From a virus, in the IMG/VR virus record IMGVR_UViG_3300025617_000038, positions 1-46,981 of that record: a DNA stretch of 46,981 nucleotides, one strand, 5' to 3'. Every line of letters starts with the position of its first letter. The first letter of the stretch is position 1. Of this stretch, positions 23,596-32,398 are shown piece by piece. The notes beneath the pieces are model-generated. The model saw only the letters and a program-made list of their open reading frames with translations. It was not told the origin of the DNA and searched no databases. The translations under genes and the position numbers were made by a program.

Positions 23596-24466
23596 GCAAA
23601 CGTTCGGTTTGCGCCCGCATCACATACACAATCAACCCGGTCAAATGGTCAAAACACATTTTTGGATTTTGGGAATTGTTCGATGCTGATTTGTGGAAAT
23701 CTTCAACGAATTGTTCCCCCAAATCATTTGTCCACCGGTAGCGATTCCCAAACCGATTGTCAAACATCAGAAGCGAATGCGCGTCATCCGGGAAATATCC
23801 GTTCGCGCGAATCGCGGTGTTCAATGGATTCACGGGCAATGTGTAATCATACGTCCCGGCGGCGCGGTGCCATTCCACCGAACCGGTTTCATTGAACGTT
23901 TGCAATCCGTCCCATGGAACGATTCGCGCGTAGATGTGACCGGCCGCCGGCGGTGGCAATTCGGAAATTGGCGGCGCATTTTGGATGCATTGATACGTTC
24001 CGCCCGGCTGGATTTGGTGAATGCTTCCGTCACCATCAGTGACGGCCACCGGTTGCCCCAAATACACCGCACCGGCTTCGCGGCGTACATGCGCCTGAAA
24101 TTCCAGCACGGCAAAATATTTGCGTGGTGAATCGACAACCTCCATTGAACCGGTTTGAAATTGGAACGATTCAACGGCCACATCATCGTTTTGAAATGGC
24201 ACCCGGTCCAATGCGATTCGAACGTTGTTTTGGATGGTTGATGCGCTGGCATACGTTGCCGCATGACAAACAATTTCAACGTCGATTTCATCCACCAGTG
24301 ACGGACCGGTTTTGGTGTCGTTCGGTGCAATCGTGATAACATCGTAGGTGATGAACGGCAACGTTTTTGATTGCGCCGCCGTGGCCGGAAAAATCCGGTT
24401 GCCGACATCGGCCACAACATCGGTGGCGTTCGACAACAATTCGAAAATCGCGATTCCAACGTTCAT
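23285..24466 (-). CDS. Tail terminator fused to a DUF1566-like domain (complete)
   Basis: The full 393-residue version. Residues 1 to about 130 are a DUF3168/gp17-like tail terminator (LPFITYDVITIAPNDTKTG, VEIVCHAATYASAS, YFAVLEFQAHVRR). After a proline-rich bridge near 170, residues of about 190-393 include the DUF1566/Lcl signature: DHLTGLIVYVMR, LTQSEWIEWANSL and GGQSWRLADVSE. Typical tail terminators are about 130-150 residues, so this fusion is unusual. Its 3' part carries the segment identical between the unit copies. It overlaps the gp10-like gene by ATGA. Confidence 0.85.
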   Translation of the reverse strand: MNVGIAIFELLSNATDVVADVGNRIFPATAAQSKTLPFITYDVITIAPNDTKTGPSLVDEIDVEIVCHAATYASASTIQNNVRIALDRVPFQNDDVAVESFQFQTGSMEVVDSPRKYFAVLEFQAHVRREAGAVYLGQPVAVTDGDGSIHQIQPGGTYQCIQNAPPISELPPPAAGHIYARIVPWDGLQTFNETGSVEWHRAAGTYDYTLPVNPLNTAIRANGYFPDDAHSLLMFDNRFGNRYRWTNDLGEQFVEDFHKSASNNSQNPKMCFDHLTGLIVYVMRAQTERLHLTQSEWIEWANSLDYGGQSWRLADVSEFVGMFEYTDYVNAWGGAYTPFIDPHLRQYGGNLVFGNRTKDNQISYAVTNGPTFGYASNLASTFHHGLIVANQYN

Positions 24467-24963
24467 TTTGTTCGGGCCAATTCGGATTCAACTTGCTTTT
24501 GATATGCCACCAATTGCCGCATGCGCCACGCCTCGATTCCTTTTTTGCGGGATTCAATCACCGATTCAATCACGCCGGCGTTGTGGTTCACGCCATCAAT
24601 ATATTGTTGGTCTGATTCGACAATATACGCAAACCACGCATCACGCGTTGGCCCAACTTTGCGGCCGGTTCGTGGCCCGGCCCAATATGCGTTGCCATCG
24701 TCGGAAATCAACCACGAACCAATTGAACGTTTGTAGGTTCCCGGCTTGATTTTGAGCGGTTTTTTATTGTCGCCGCGTGTGACAATGATTGTTTCCGTGG
24801 ATGATGTGATGGCGCGTTTCATCGCCCGGACGTACAAATTCGCGGCGGTTTCGTTTATCAATCGCAACCGCGTATTTGTTTCCAAGTATCGCGAATGCAA
24901 TTTGTTCAACTTGCGTTCCAATTGGCGCATGCCTTGGATGCCAGCAACCATTTCAGCCATCAC
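24463..24963 (-). CDS. HK97 gp10-like neck protein (unit B)
   Basis: The 166-residue homologue of 995-1492 is one codon longer because of an extra residue before KKPLKIKPGTYK. The conserved YWAGPRTGRKVGPTRDAWF block and the C-terminal QKQVESELARTK are kept. Divergence is concentrated in the central helix (RAMKRAITSSTETIIVTRG). Four-base overlaps on both sides are preserved. Confidence 0.83.
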   Translation of the reverse strand: MMAEMVAGIQGMRQLERKLNKLHSRYLETNTRLRLINETAANLYVRAMKRAITSSTETIIVTRGDNKKPLKIKPGTYKRSIGSWLISDDGNAYWAGPRTGRKVGPTRDAWFAYIVESDQQYIDGVNHNAGVIESVIESRKKGIEAWRMRQLVAYQKQVESELARTK

Positions 24964-25292
24964 GAAACGTGTTCGGTAATCAAACGAAAATCAACGCCGC
25001 GTTCCAATTCATGAACGGCAACGATGTCGAAAATTTTGCCATCGTACACCAGCCGGTCACCCGGCGTGATGGTTCGCGAATCGCTGGTGTTGCGAATGGT
25101 CCATTCGGCCATTTTCACGGCGCGTTCCGCACCATCAACCAATTTTTCGGTTGAACCGGTTTTGATGATGGCCAACGATGCCCAACATGCAAACGCGGTG
25201 GTCCACGTCAATTCGCGTTCGCCGAAATTGTTGATGGTTTCGGTGAATCGTTCGATGGCAACGCGGCGGTCCAATTTACCAATGCGCATCAC
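24960..25292 (-). CDS. Head-tail adaptor (unit B)
   Basis: The 110-residue homologue of 1489-1821 opens with the same MRIGKLDRR motif. Substitutions are conservative apart from the loop near residues 23-25 (INN instead of ANA) and the AIIKTGSTEKL segment. It is encoded between the connector and gp10-like genes with ATGA overlaps. Confidence 0.85.
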   Translation of the reverse strand: MMRIGKLDRRVAIERFTETINNFGERELTWTTAFACWASLAIIKTGSTEKLVDGAERAVKMAEWTIRNTSDSRTITPGDRLVYDGKIFDIVAVHELERGVDFRLITEHVS

Positions 25293-25843
25293 CCAAAAAT
25301 TCGGAATGGTGACAACAACGAATGAACGCCAAACGGAATTTCATTCACGGACCGAATTTCGGCCGCCGTTCGGTTTTCGTACATGTGACCAACCAACAAT
25401 CGAATGGCGTGAATCACGGGCGCGGGAATCGCGTTTTCGGCATGGCCTACGTTGCAATTGACAATCACGCGGTTCAACGCGTAATCATACAACGATGGCA
25501 CATCGTGAAAACGAATGCGGCCATGCGCGCCGGCGATGTCTGAAAACCAATTGGTGGTTGGTAACGTTTGCACGTTTCCGTTTTCGTCAATGTATTCAAC
25601 CGATTCAATTGTGTTCACCGGTCCAACATCCAATGTGACGTTTTGCCATTTGTCCAAATACACAACCGCATCAACATCGCCCAAAACGCGATTGGTGATT
25701 TGTTGAACAAATGAAATTGCGGTGTCGCGGAATGCTTCAATCAACGCATCGTCATCGTTGACATCAACGCGCAAATGCGATTTCAAATCGGCAACCGAAA
25801 TCACGTCATCCAATGTTGGCGTTGTGGTGAAAATTGTGACCAT
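25289..25843 (-). CDS. gp6-like head-tail connector (unit B)
   Basis: The 184-residue homologue of 1818-2372. The C-terminal 60 residues, including NAIPAPVIHAIRLLVGHMY, are unchanged apart from the last residue, while the middle loop around residues 75-105 (NTIESVEYIDENGNVQT) has changed. A stretch of DNA in the 3' part of the gene is identical to unit A over about 106 bases. Confidence 0.87.
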   Translation of the reverse strand: MVTIFTTTPTLDDVISVADLKSHLRVDVNDDDALIEAFRDTAISFVQQITNRVLGDVDAVVYLDKWQNVTLDVGPVNTIESVEYIDENGNVQTLPTTNWFSDIAGAHGRIRFHDVPSLYDYALNRVIVNCNVGHAENAIPAPVIHAIRLLVGHMYENRTAAEIRSVNEIPFGVHSLLSPFRIFG

Positions 25844-25864
25844 GGTTCGAATTTACGACAAACG

Positions 25865-25895
25865 AAAAACGCCGGCACGATGGCCGGCGATTTTT
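25865..25895 (-). terminator. Hairpin terminator (unit B copy of 2394-2424)
   Basis: CGCCGGC (25870-25876) and GCCGGCG (25883-25889) with loop ACGATG, followed on the minus strand by TTTTTCG. The T run on the other side is interrupted (GATTTTTG), so it favours minus-strand termination. Confidence 0.73.
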
Positions 25896-25914
25896 GATGG
25901 TGGTGGACTGGTTT

Positions 25915-26304
25915 TCAAACTTCGAAGGCATCGAAAAACCGGTTCATGTAGTCAATCCGATTTCGCATTTGAGCCAATTTCAATTCATTTGCCATTGTCG
26001 ATTTGCGATTGACACGCGCGGCGAACTCTTGTTTTTGTTCCAAATTGTAGTCATCCCACAATTTATCGAAGGTTGGGGCCAAAATTTCAACCGCAATTTC
26101 CAATTGTGCATGCCCATTGTGCAACAATTCCAATTCGGAATCGGGCCGCGTTTTCACGCCGGCGGATTCCAATTCGTCGCGCATGTAGGCCCGGCCCAAT
26201 TCAAAATTCCGGTCCATCAATTCGTGCAAATCCATGATGTCAATGGTGATGATTCCGCGTTGGTTGATTGGGCGGTTGGCGTTGGTGTTTTTGTCTTGTG
26301 ACAT
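25915..26304 (-). CDS. Unknown 129-residue cassette protein (unit B)
   Basis: Homologue of 2444-2830. The N-terminal ten residues differ (KNTNANRPINQ), but from GIITIDIMDLHELMDR onward the proteins are nearly the same. The start MSQDK follows a CA-rich leader ending CACATTACC. The reading frame is open far upstream through the 74-residue gene, but that part is not coding. Confidence 0.72.
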   Translation of the reverse strand: MSQDKNTNANRPINQRGIITIDIMDLHELMDRNFELGRAYMRDELESAGVKTRPDSELELLHNGHAQLEIAVEILAPTFDKLWDDYNLEQKQEFAARVNRKSTMANELKLAQMRNRIDYMNRFFDAFEV

Positions 26305-26345
26305 GGTAATGTGTGTTGTGTGTGTGTGTTGTGTGCTGGTGTGAA

Positions 26346-26570
26346 TTAACGTTGACGGAAAATCATGTTCAATTTGCCGTTGGTCATGTGGATGATGGCC
26401 ACGTTTTCGCCGTTCACAATGTGTTGTGAAACGCTGATGAATTCCGGTTTCGCGGCGTAATGTTCGACGATTTCGGATGCCACGGCGCGGCGGTGGTTTT
26501 CGTTGGTGCATTCCAACAATTCAACCCGGTCGTTGATGGTGTTCGTGGTGGTGATGGTAAAACGTTGCAT
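26346..26570 (-). CDS. Unknown 74-residue cassette protein (unit B)
   Basis: Differs from 2873-3097 by one residue only (NTIND for NTMND). It begins at the ATG at 26570 after the leader ACACACACAACGCACC, directly downstream of the promoter at 26601-26656. Confidence 0.72.
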   Translation of the reverse strand: MQRFTITTTNTINDRVELLECTNENHRRAVASEIVEHYAAKPEFISVSQHIVNGENVAIIHMTNGKLNMIFRQR

Positions 26571-26600
26571 GGTGCGTTGTGTGTGTGTGTTGTTCATGGT

Positions 26601-26656
26601 GTAAATGTACACAAAGATTCATTCCGTGCAATACTTTGATGAACTTTTTTTTTCAT
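26601..26656 (-). promoter_or_regulatory. Conserved phage promoter, copy Z of unit B
   Basis: Minus-strand TTGCAC (26626-26631) and TACATT (26604-26609), 16-base spacer, A tract upstream. It differs from the unit A copy at 3131-3186 by one base in the -35-like element. Confidence 0.75.
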
Positions 26657-26679
26657 CGGCCTGATTTGGGTGCAACAAA

Positions 26680-26702
26680 AATGGCGGCCATTGGCCGCCA
26701 TT
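26680..26702 (-). terminator. Terminator after the major capsid gene (unit B)
   Basis: AATGGCGGCC (26680-26689) pairs with GGCCGCCATT (26693-26702), 3-base loop, followed on the minus strand by TTTGTTG. Compared with 3274-3299 the outer pair changed from GAAC/GTTC to AAT/ATT with pairing preserved. This compensatory change supports function. Confidence 0.8.
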
Positions 26703-26725
26703 CCTGATTCAAACCCAAAGGTTCA

Positions 26726-28678
26726 TCACGTCAATTGGTCGGCGAATGCCAACGCCGCCGGTTGCCGCAATGCAAAATCCCAAAACGCGTTGATGTGGAT
26801 TTTGATTTGACCGGTGTTCGCCAATGTGTATGGGTCAATCAAGATGTCCGGCGAACCGAACCGGGCCAAAATGCCCGCTTGACGGAAATTGCCGAACAAC
26901 ATTTGTCCACCAACGGCCGTGCCATTGTCCAACGTATCGTCGCCCAAATACGGCGTTGCCAATGGACGATATCCGGCAAATTGCCCGTTGTTCCACAACG
27001 CCGAAACCGATGCCACGGCGGCTTCCGAACGGGACAATTGGAATGCCTTTGGTGACATGACGAAAACCGAACCGGCCAAATCCGCACCATCCGCCAAAAC
27101 CGCCGATTCCATGGCGTAAACCAACGCCGCATTCAATTCATCGTTTGCATCATCGGTGCCAATGATGTTGATGGTTGAACCATCGGTGGTGGCAATGATG
27201 TCCGCAAATGCGCTGGTATCAATGCGCGCGTTCATCGCGGCCACCAAATCGCCCAAAATCAACCGGTCCACATCGGAACCACCTTGCAACGCCAATTGTT
27301 TTGAATAGGCCGTGTACGCCGTCACGCGTTCGGGCGTTAACGTCACCTCATCCAATTGCAAACCGGCCGCCGCTGATGCCGCGATTTCGGTTTTTTCCGC
27401 CAACGTTGCTTTGGTTTTGATGCGCGGGAATTTCAAATTCCCGGTGGCGTTGTTGATGGTGGTAATGCCGGTTTGCTCAATCACCGATGGCGCGCGCAAC
27501 GCCTCAATCACGCCGGGAACGTTCGTGGGAACGAATCCACCACCACCAGCATCACCGCCGGCCGTGGTTGCTGTCATTTGGTCCGTTTCGCCGGCCCGGT
27601 AAATGGCAAACGATGGAATGCCAACGTTCCCGTCCATTTCCAAACCACGGCGCGCGTTGTCTTTGCGCGCTTCGGCCGTCCATTCCGCTTCGACACCATC
27701 CAAACGGCCGTTGGTCGCAATTTGTTTGATGGCGCGCGACAATGACCACGTTTGGTTCATGCGTTCGATTTCGCGGCGTTCGCCGGCGTTCATCGTGGTT
27801 CCAACATGTACCGCCGCTTGCATTTTTTCCTGATTCGCGCGGTGACGAATTTTTTGGTCCAAACGTTCGACTTCCGTCACAAGGAAATCGCAACGTTGGT
27901 TTTCGGCATCGGTTAACGTGGTGCCGTTTTCATCCGATTTCCGGATGATTTCCGCGTGTTCGGCAAAGTATTTTTCCCGAACCGCCTTCAATTCATTCAA
28001 ATTCATTTGTTCAAATGGTTTGGTTTGCAATTTATGATTTTCCGCCGGTTCGGCGGCATGTTCCAATTCAATCGTTTTCGTGGTGTCGCTGGTGCTGGTT
28101 TCGTCCGTGTTCGGTTCGTCCGCTTCGGCGTTTTGGGCTTCAAAAAATGAACGAACGTGAATGGATGTTGTGGGATATGCGCCAAAGGTCACCGCCGAAA
28201 CATCGTGCAAAGATTTCACGCGCGAAATTACGCGAACGCCGTTTTCGTCCGGTTGCCATCCATCGCGTTCAACTTTGGCGGCGAATGACATTTGGTCGAT
28301 GTCGCCACGTTGAATCAACGAATAAATTTCACGGCCGCGTTCGGTGTTTGCCAGCGTAGCGCGCATAAACAATCCGTCATTTCGTTTTTCGATGGTCATG
28401 GTGCCATTTGTGGTCCGGGCCAATGGCAAACCATCGTGATTGACCAAAAACCGCACGTCATCGTTCAACGCGGCATCGAAGGCATCACGCGCGATGCGTT
28501 CGCGAAATGGGCCAATGTCCGTGATGGTGTCAAATACCACCGCCATCCCTTCAACAACCATTTCCCCGGATTCCGCGCGTTCGATGGCTGAAATTTTGGC
28601 CACGCGCGTTTCGATGTCGTCGCCATGCATTGCGCGCAATTTCAGTTCATGCGCGTTTTGTTCGTTTTCCTGATTCAT
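26726..28678 (-). CDS. Prohead protease-major capsid fusion (unit B)
   Basis: The 650-residue homologue of 3324-5276. The catalytic His lies in FLVNHDGLPLART and the catalytic Ser in DIDQMSFAAKVE. The linker near residues 183-200 is rewritten (EADEPNTDETS), as expected of a region discarded after cleavage. From about residue 310 to the end I see only four differences (S/A, S/A, A/G, G/A). Particle surfaces of A and B should therefore be almost the same and the subunits could mix. Confidence 0.93.
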   Translation of the reverse strand: MNQENEQNAHELKLRAMHGDDIETRVAKISAIERAESGEMVVEGMAVVFDTITDIGPFRERIARDAFDAALNDDVRFLVNHDGLPLARTTNGTMTIEKRNDGLFMRATLANTERGREIYSLIQRGDIDQMSFAAKVERDGWQPDENGVRVISRVKSLHDVSAVTFGAYPTTSIHVRSFFEAQNAEADEPNTDETSTSDTTKTIELEHAAEPAENHKLQTKPFEQMNLNELKAVREKYFAEHAEIIRKSDENGTTLTDAENQRCDFLVTEVERLDQKIRHRANQEKMQAAVHVGTTMNAGERREIERMNQTWSLSRAIKQIATNGRLDGVEAEWTAEARKDNARRGLEMDGNVGIPSFAIYRAGETDQMTATTAGGDAGGGGFVPTNVPGVIEALRAPSVIEQTGITTINNATGNLKFPRIKTKATLAEKTEIAASAAAGLQLDEVTLTPERVTAYTAYSKQLALQGGSDVDRLILGDLVAAMNARIDTSAFADIIATTDGSTINIIGTDDANDELNAALVYAMESAVLADGADLAGSVFVMSPKAFQLSRSEAAVASVSALWNNGQFAGYRPLATPYLGDDTLDNGTAVGGQMLFGNFRQAGILARFGSPDILIDPYTLANTGQIKIHINAFWDFALRQPAALAFADQLT

Positions 28679-29880
28679 TGAATGTTGTTTTCGGACATTT
28701 TGCGCGAATAATCTTCGAACGATTCCAAATCAATTTGATTGATTTGCAACGTGTGAATTTCACCGCCACGCCCATCAATTGGATTCATGTTTTCGGCCGC
28801 GCGAACCTCATTCCGATTGACCACGCCGGCCATCAACATCGTTTGGAAATATTCGGCGCGTGTTTTCAAATCGCCGCGCGTCAATTCCGCCAAATCATGC
28901 CGCGCGTATATTTCCGGGCGTTCGAACGAAAAAATCAATTTTCGGTTAATTTCGGCCTCAATTCGCCGCACCCATGGAACGATTGTGTGGTTGCGAAACA
29001 TGATTTGTTGTTGTTCCACGTTGTTATATGTCACGTCCGCATCAACGCCGACCATGGCGGCCGGAACGCTGAAAATGGTGCAAATTTCCCGGTTGCCCAA
29101 TTTGCGCGTTTGGATAAATTGGGCCTCATCGGCTGTGATGGCAATGCGATTGTGACGAACGCCGAACGGCAACAAAATTGTTTTTGGTCCACCATTGGTT
29201 TCACGCCTCCACAATTCAACCAATTTTTCGCGTTGTTCATTGGTCATTGGCTGGTCTGACGAAATCACGCCGGTCAATTGGCCGCCATTCGCAAAATAAT
29301 TGGCCCCGAAATTTTGCGCGGCCATCGAAACGCCCAAATTTTCCGCATGCAAGCGAATCGGCGATTTGCGGTGCATGTTGCCGACGACCAACATATTTTC
29401 AGGCAAAACGGCACCAAAACCGCGAATTTGATAAAACAATTCCCCATCGGAATTGTGTTTTTCCTCCACATCATCGCGATGAACCAAACGCAACGCGGTT
29501 GGGCGGCCATTTGGTGCGCGTTCAATGTGTGCGTAGGCCAAACCATTGATGACGGCCATTGCAATGAACGATTCCCAAAATTCGAACGCGGTTTGTTCGG
29601 GATTTGGCGTTTCCGAAATCAACAAATTCGTTGGGTGATTTGGCAACGGCGAAACGCGATTTCCAGTCCGTTCGAAAACGTTTACGCCCAACGATGCGAT
29701 GGTTGATGCGATGCGATATGTGCATGCATAAACGGCCGCCAATGACATGGCCGTTTGTTCGTTGACGTTCACACCGGCGGCGGACATGGGAAAAATTCCC
29801 ATTTCCGATGCGATGGTGTTTGGATTGAACCAACCAACGCGGGAACGCACCGCATTTGCGATTTTTTGAATTCGGTTCAT
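28675..29880 (-). CDS. Portal protein (unit B)
   Basis: The 401-residue homologue of 5273-6478. The core from RGFGAVLPENMLVVGNMHRK to AAMVGVDAD is practically unchanged, and most changes are in the N-terminal 70 residues and near TARAEYFQTMLMAGVVNRN. It overlaps the capsid gene by ATGA as in unit A. Confidence 0.94.
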   Translation of the reverse strand: MNRIQKIANAVRSRVGWFNPNTIASEMGIFPMSAAGVNVNEQTAMSLAAVYACTYRIASTIASLGVNVFERTGNRVSPLPNHPTNLLISETPNPEQTAFEFWESFIAMAVINGLAYAHIERAPNGRPTALRLVHRDDVEEKHNSDGELFYQIRGFGAVLPENMLVVGNMHRKSPIRLHAENLGVSMAAQNFGANYFANGGQLTGVISSDQPMTNEQREKLVELWRRETNGGPKTILLPFGVRHNRIAITADEAQFIQTRKLGNREICTIFSVPAAMVGVDADVTYNNVEQQQIMFRNHTIVPWVRRIEAEINRKLIFSFERPEIYARHDLAELTRGDLKTRAEYFQTMLMAGVVNRNEVRAAENMNPIDGRGGEIHTLQINQIDLESFEDYSRKMSENNIQ

Positions 29881-29898
29881 GGTGCAATTTAGTCAAAT

Positions 29899-31617
29899 TC
29901 ACAACGATACAATCGTAAACACGTCATCACCCAATTGTGGTTGCGCCATGCGTTTCATGCGTTCGCCAATGGCCATGCACAATGCAACGATGGGGTCAAT
30001 TTTGCCGCCTGATTTTTGTTTGTCCGGCTTAATGTTTCCGGCCGGGTCAACGCGCAATTCCACGTTTTGCAACGCCCATTTCAAAACCGGGTCACCATCG
30101 AATTTCAACCGGCCGGTTCGAATCAAAATTTCCAATTCCTTTGCCGGTGGTGACATGCTGATGAAACCTTGACCATATGGAACCACCGGCACACCATCAT
30201 CGGTCAAATCAATGGCAATTTGCGTGGAATTGTACCGGTCAAACGCCACGCATTTCACATCAAACCGATTCATCAAACACGATTCATCGAATTCGGGGCC
30301 GGTTGGCGTTGCGTAAACGCCGGACAAAATGCGCCGGATTGATTGGTAATCCGTCACATTGCCATCGGTGATGTGCATGTTCGGCAATGACTGGAATTGG
30401 CCGTAAATGTGGCCGGAATCGTTTTGCAATGCCCGGTTGATGGCATCGGACGGCATGAAATAATGGCCGCGAACGTGCAACGTGTCGCCAATGGGGAACA
30501 CCAGCATCAACGCCGTCATGTCGGAAACCGATGCAAGGTCCAAACCGGCCCAACATTCCGCGCCCGTCAAATCCGGCGTTTCGTGGTCAATGCATGCGTC
30601 AAAAACCGCCGATTCAATCCAAGTTTTCGACGATTGCACCCACAAATTGCAATGTTTGGTTTTGAATTCCGTGATGCGCGAACCGCCCATGTTTCGCGCT
30701 TGCTGGTATTGATTGCGCAACAATTTCGTGGAAATGGTTTCGCCCAAACTTGGATTGGCCTTTGCCCAAACGTTTTCGTCCGTCCAATCATCGGCCGCAT
30801 CCAATTCGTAAATGATGGCAAATTGGGAATCATCCGTTTTGATTCCATCCAAAATTTGTTTCACCGATTTTTGCATTTCGTGGCATGGGCCGCCAATTGA
30901 AAACCCGGCTGTGGTGATGGTGACGTGCAATGGATTTTTTCGCGATTGCATGCCCGAACGCAACACGTTTGAAACCTCATCGGTGGCGTGTGCATGGTAT
31001 TCATCGACAATGGCCAAATGTGGGTTTGTGCCGTCCATCGTTTGTTTGTCCGCGCTCAAATAGGTCAACCGGGCGTTGATTTTTGGAAACAAAATGTCAT
31101 GTTTGCGCGGTTCCAAATACTTTTTCAACGGCGATTTTGACGTTGCCATTCGGAACGCCTCATTGAATCCAATTTTTGCCTGGTCACGTTTGGTGGCGGC
31201 AAAATAGATTTCGGCGGCGTGTTCCATGTCCATCACCAAACCGGCCATGGCCATTCCAGCCAACAACGTTGTTTTCCCGTTTTTGCGGCCTACGGCCAAA
31301 TAGGCGTAATTGAACCGCCGGGTTCCATCGTCGCGAAACCAGCCATATAAATTCCACAAAACGAATTGTTGCCACGGCAACGGAACAAATGGTTGGTCGG
31401 CAAATGCGCCCATGGTATGGCGCAAAAATTTCGTGAAAAAATCCAAGTATGCGCGCGCCACATTTGGTTTGAAAACCATGCCGCGTTCCTCGCATTCGTC
31501 CAAATCGCGCAAATATCGTTCACATGCCAACCGGCAATATTTCCCGGCGACGATTTTGCCCGAAACCACGTCCCGCGCGTACTGGTGCGCGACATCGTTT
31601 TTCAATTCGTCACCCAT
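29899..31617 (-). CDS. terL: Terminase large subunit (unit B)
   Basis: The 572-residue homologue of 6497-8215 with the same Walker A (GRKNGKT), Walker B (LAIVDE), coupling motif (TTAGF) and nuclease Asp (CWAGLDLAS). Differences are scattered, for example SKSPLKKYLEP for AQTPLRKYLEP. All functional residues are kept, so the enzyme should be active and redundant with that of unit A. Confidence 0.96.
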   Translation of the reverse strand: MGDELKNDVAHQYARDVVSGKIVAGKYCRLACERYLRDLDECEERGMVFKPNVARAYLDFFTKFLRHTMGAFADQPFVPLPWQQFVLWNLYGWFRDDGTRRFNYAYLAVGRKNGKTTLLAGMAMAGLVMDMEHAAEIYFAATKRDQAKIGFNEAFRMATSKSPLKKYLEPRKHDILFPKINARLTYLSADKQTMDGTNPHLAIVDEYHAHATDEVSNVLRSGMQSRKNPLHVTITTAGFSIGGPCHEMQKSVKQILDGIKTDDSQFAIIYELDAADDWTDENVWAKANPSLGETISTKLLRNQYQQARNMGGSRITEFKTKHCNLWVQSSKTWIESAVFDACIDHETPDLTGAECWAGLDLASVSDMTALMLVFPIGDTLHVRGHYFMPSDAINRALQNDSGHIYGQFQSLPNMHITDGNVTDYQSIRRILSGVYATPTGPEFDESCLMNRFDVKCVAFDRYNSTQIAIDLTDDGVPVVPYGQGFISMSPPAKELEILIRTGRLKFDGDPVLKWALQNVELRVDPAGNIKPDKQKSGGKIDPIVALCMAIGERMKRMAQPQLGDDVFTIVSL

Positions 31618-31942
31618 CGCGGCGCGTCAACAATTCCGTCAATTCATCCGTTTCATCCGTTCCGGCAATTTTGCGTTCAATGTATTGTACCAATGCTTGT
31701 TTGCGTAAACGCGTTTCCTTCAATTGTTGCCATTCCGGCCATGCGCGCGAATAAGTATCGCCGGATTTGCCGCGAACCTGATATGTCGTGCCGTTTTTGT
31801 TCACGAACGTTTGTAGGTCCGTTTCTTCGATGATGACGCATGCCAACGTTGAAATCAATTCCCGAACGCCCGGCGTGATTTCGGTGCGCGATTCGTAATT
31901 GTTCAACAATTCGGTCGTCATCCGTTTTTGTTTTGCATTCAT
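31610..31942 (-). CDS. terS: Terminase small subunit (unit B)
   Basis: The 110-residue homologue of 8208-8540 differs mainly at residues 9-14 (TTELLNNYE) and at single positions near the C-terminus. The near identity of the DNA-binding candidate region implies that both proteins recognise the same packaging site. Confidence 0.83.
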   Translation of the reverse strand: MNAKQKRMTTELLNNYESRTEITPGVRELISTLACVIIEETDLQTFVNKNGTTYQVRGKSGDTYSRAWPEWQQLKETRLRKQALVQYIERKIAGTDETDELTELLTRRDG

Positions 31943-32075
31943 GATTGTTTTATTTCAATACTAAATGGCCCCCATTGGCCGGTTCCCCTTTTAGTCCGGG
32001 TCAACATTTGTTCGCCCCCCTAAACGGCGGCGATGGAGGGGCCGGACCAATCGGTTTTTCGGACCCCGTACCCGG
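31943..32075. other. Candidate cos/packaging site (unit B)
   Basis: Non-coding, the same 133-bp length as 8541-8673. The core 32002-32036 matches unit A with one substitution in the C run and changes only at its right border, while the flanks vary (GAGGGGCCGGACC versus GACCGGGAACGCC). Conservation of a short core in a non-coding gap supports a recognition site. Confidence 0.55.
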
Positions 32076-32387
32076 TCAAGGTTTGTTGTTGAATTCGGAT
32101 TGATATTGGATGCGTTCCAACGCTGATTTGCGGTTGTGGCATGATGTGCAAAGCGATTGCCAATTGGACGAATCCCAAAATTCACCACCAGCGCGAACGG
32201 GCGTAATGTGGTCAACAACGTTGGCCCATTCACCGCAATGATTGCATGTCGGATGTTTTCGTTTGAATCCATCACGCGCACGTTTCCACGCATTGGTGAA
32301 ATATCGTTTGTCTTGTGGCGTAGGCCGTTCGGATTTGCCATGGGATGACCATGGATTTGGCGTGGCTTTGCGATTGATTGATGGCAT
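32076..32387 (-). CDS. HNH endonuclease (unit B)
   Basis: The 103-residue homologue of 8674-8985; the zinc and catalytic residues (CNHC, VVDHITPV, SSNWQ, CTSCHN) are intact. The start at MPSINRK is conserved with unit A. An in-frame ATG at 32402 would add five residues and give an ATGA overlap with the preceding gene, so it is a possible alternative. Confidence 0.9.
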   Translation of the reverse strand: MPSINRKATPNPWSSHGKSERPTPQDKRYFTNAWKRARDGFKRKHPTCNHCGEWANVVDHITPVRAGGEFWDSSNWQSLCTSCHNRKSALERIQYQSEFNNKP

Positions 32388-32398
32388 GGTTGATTGAT

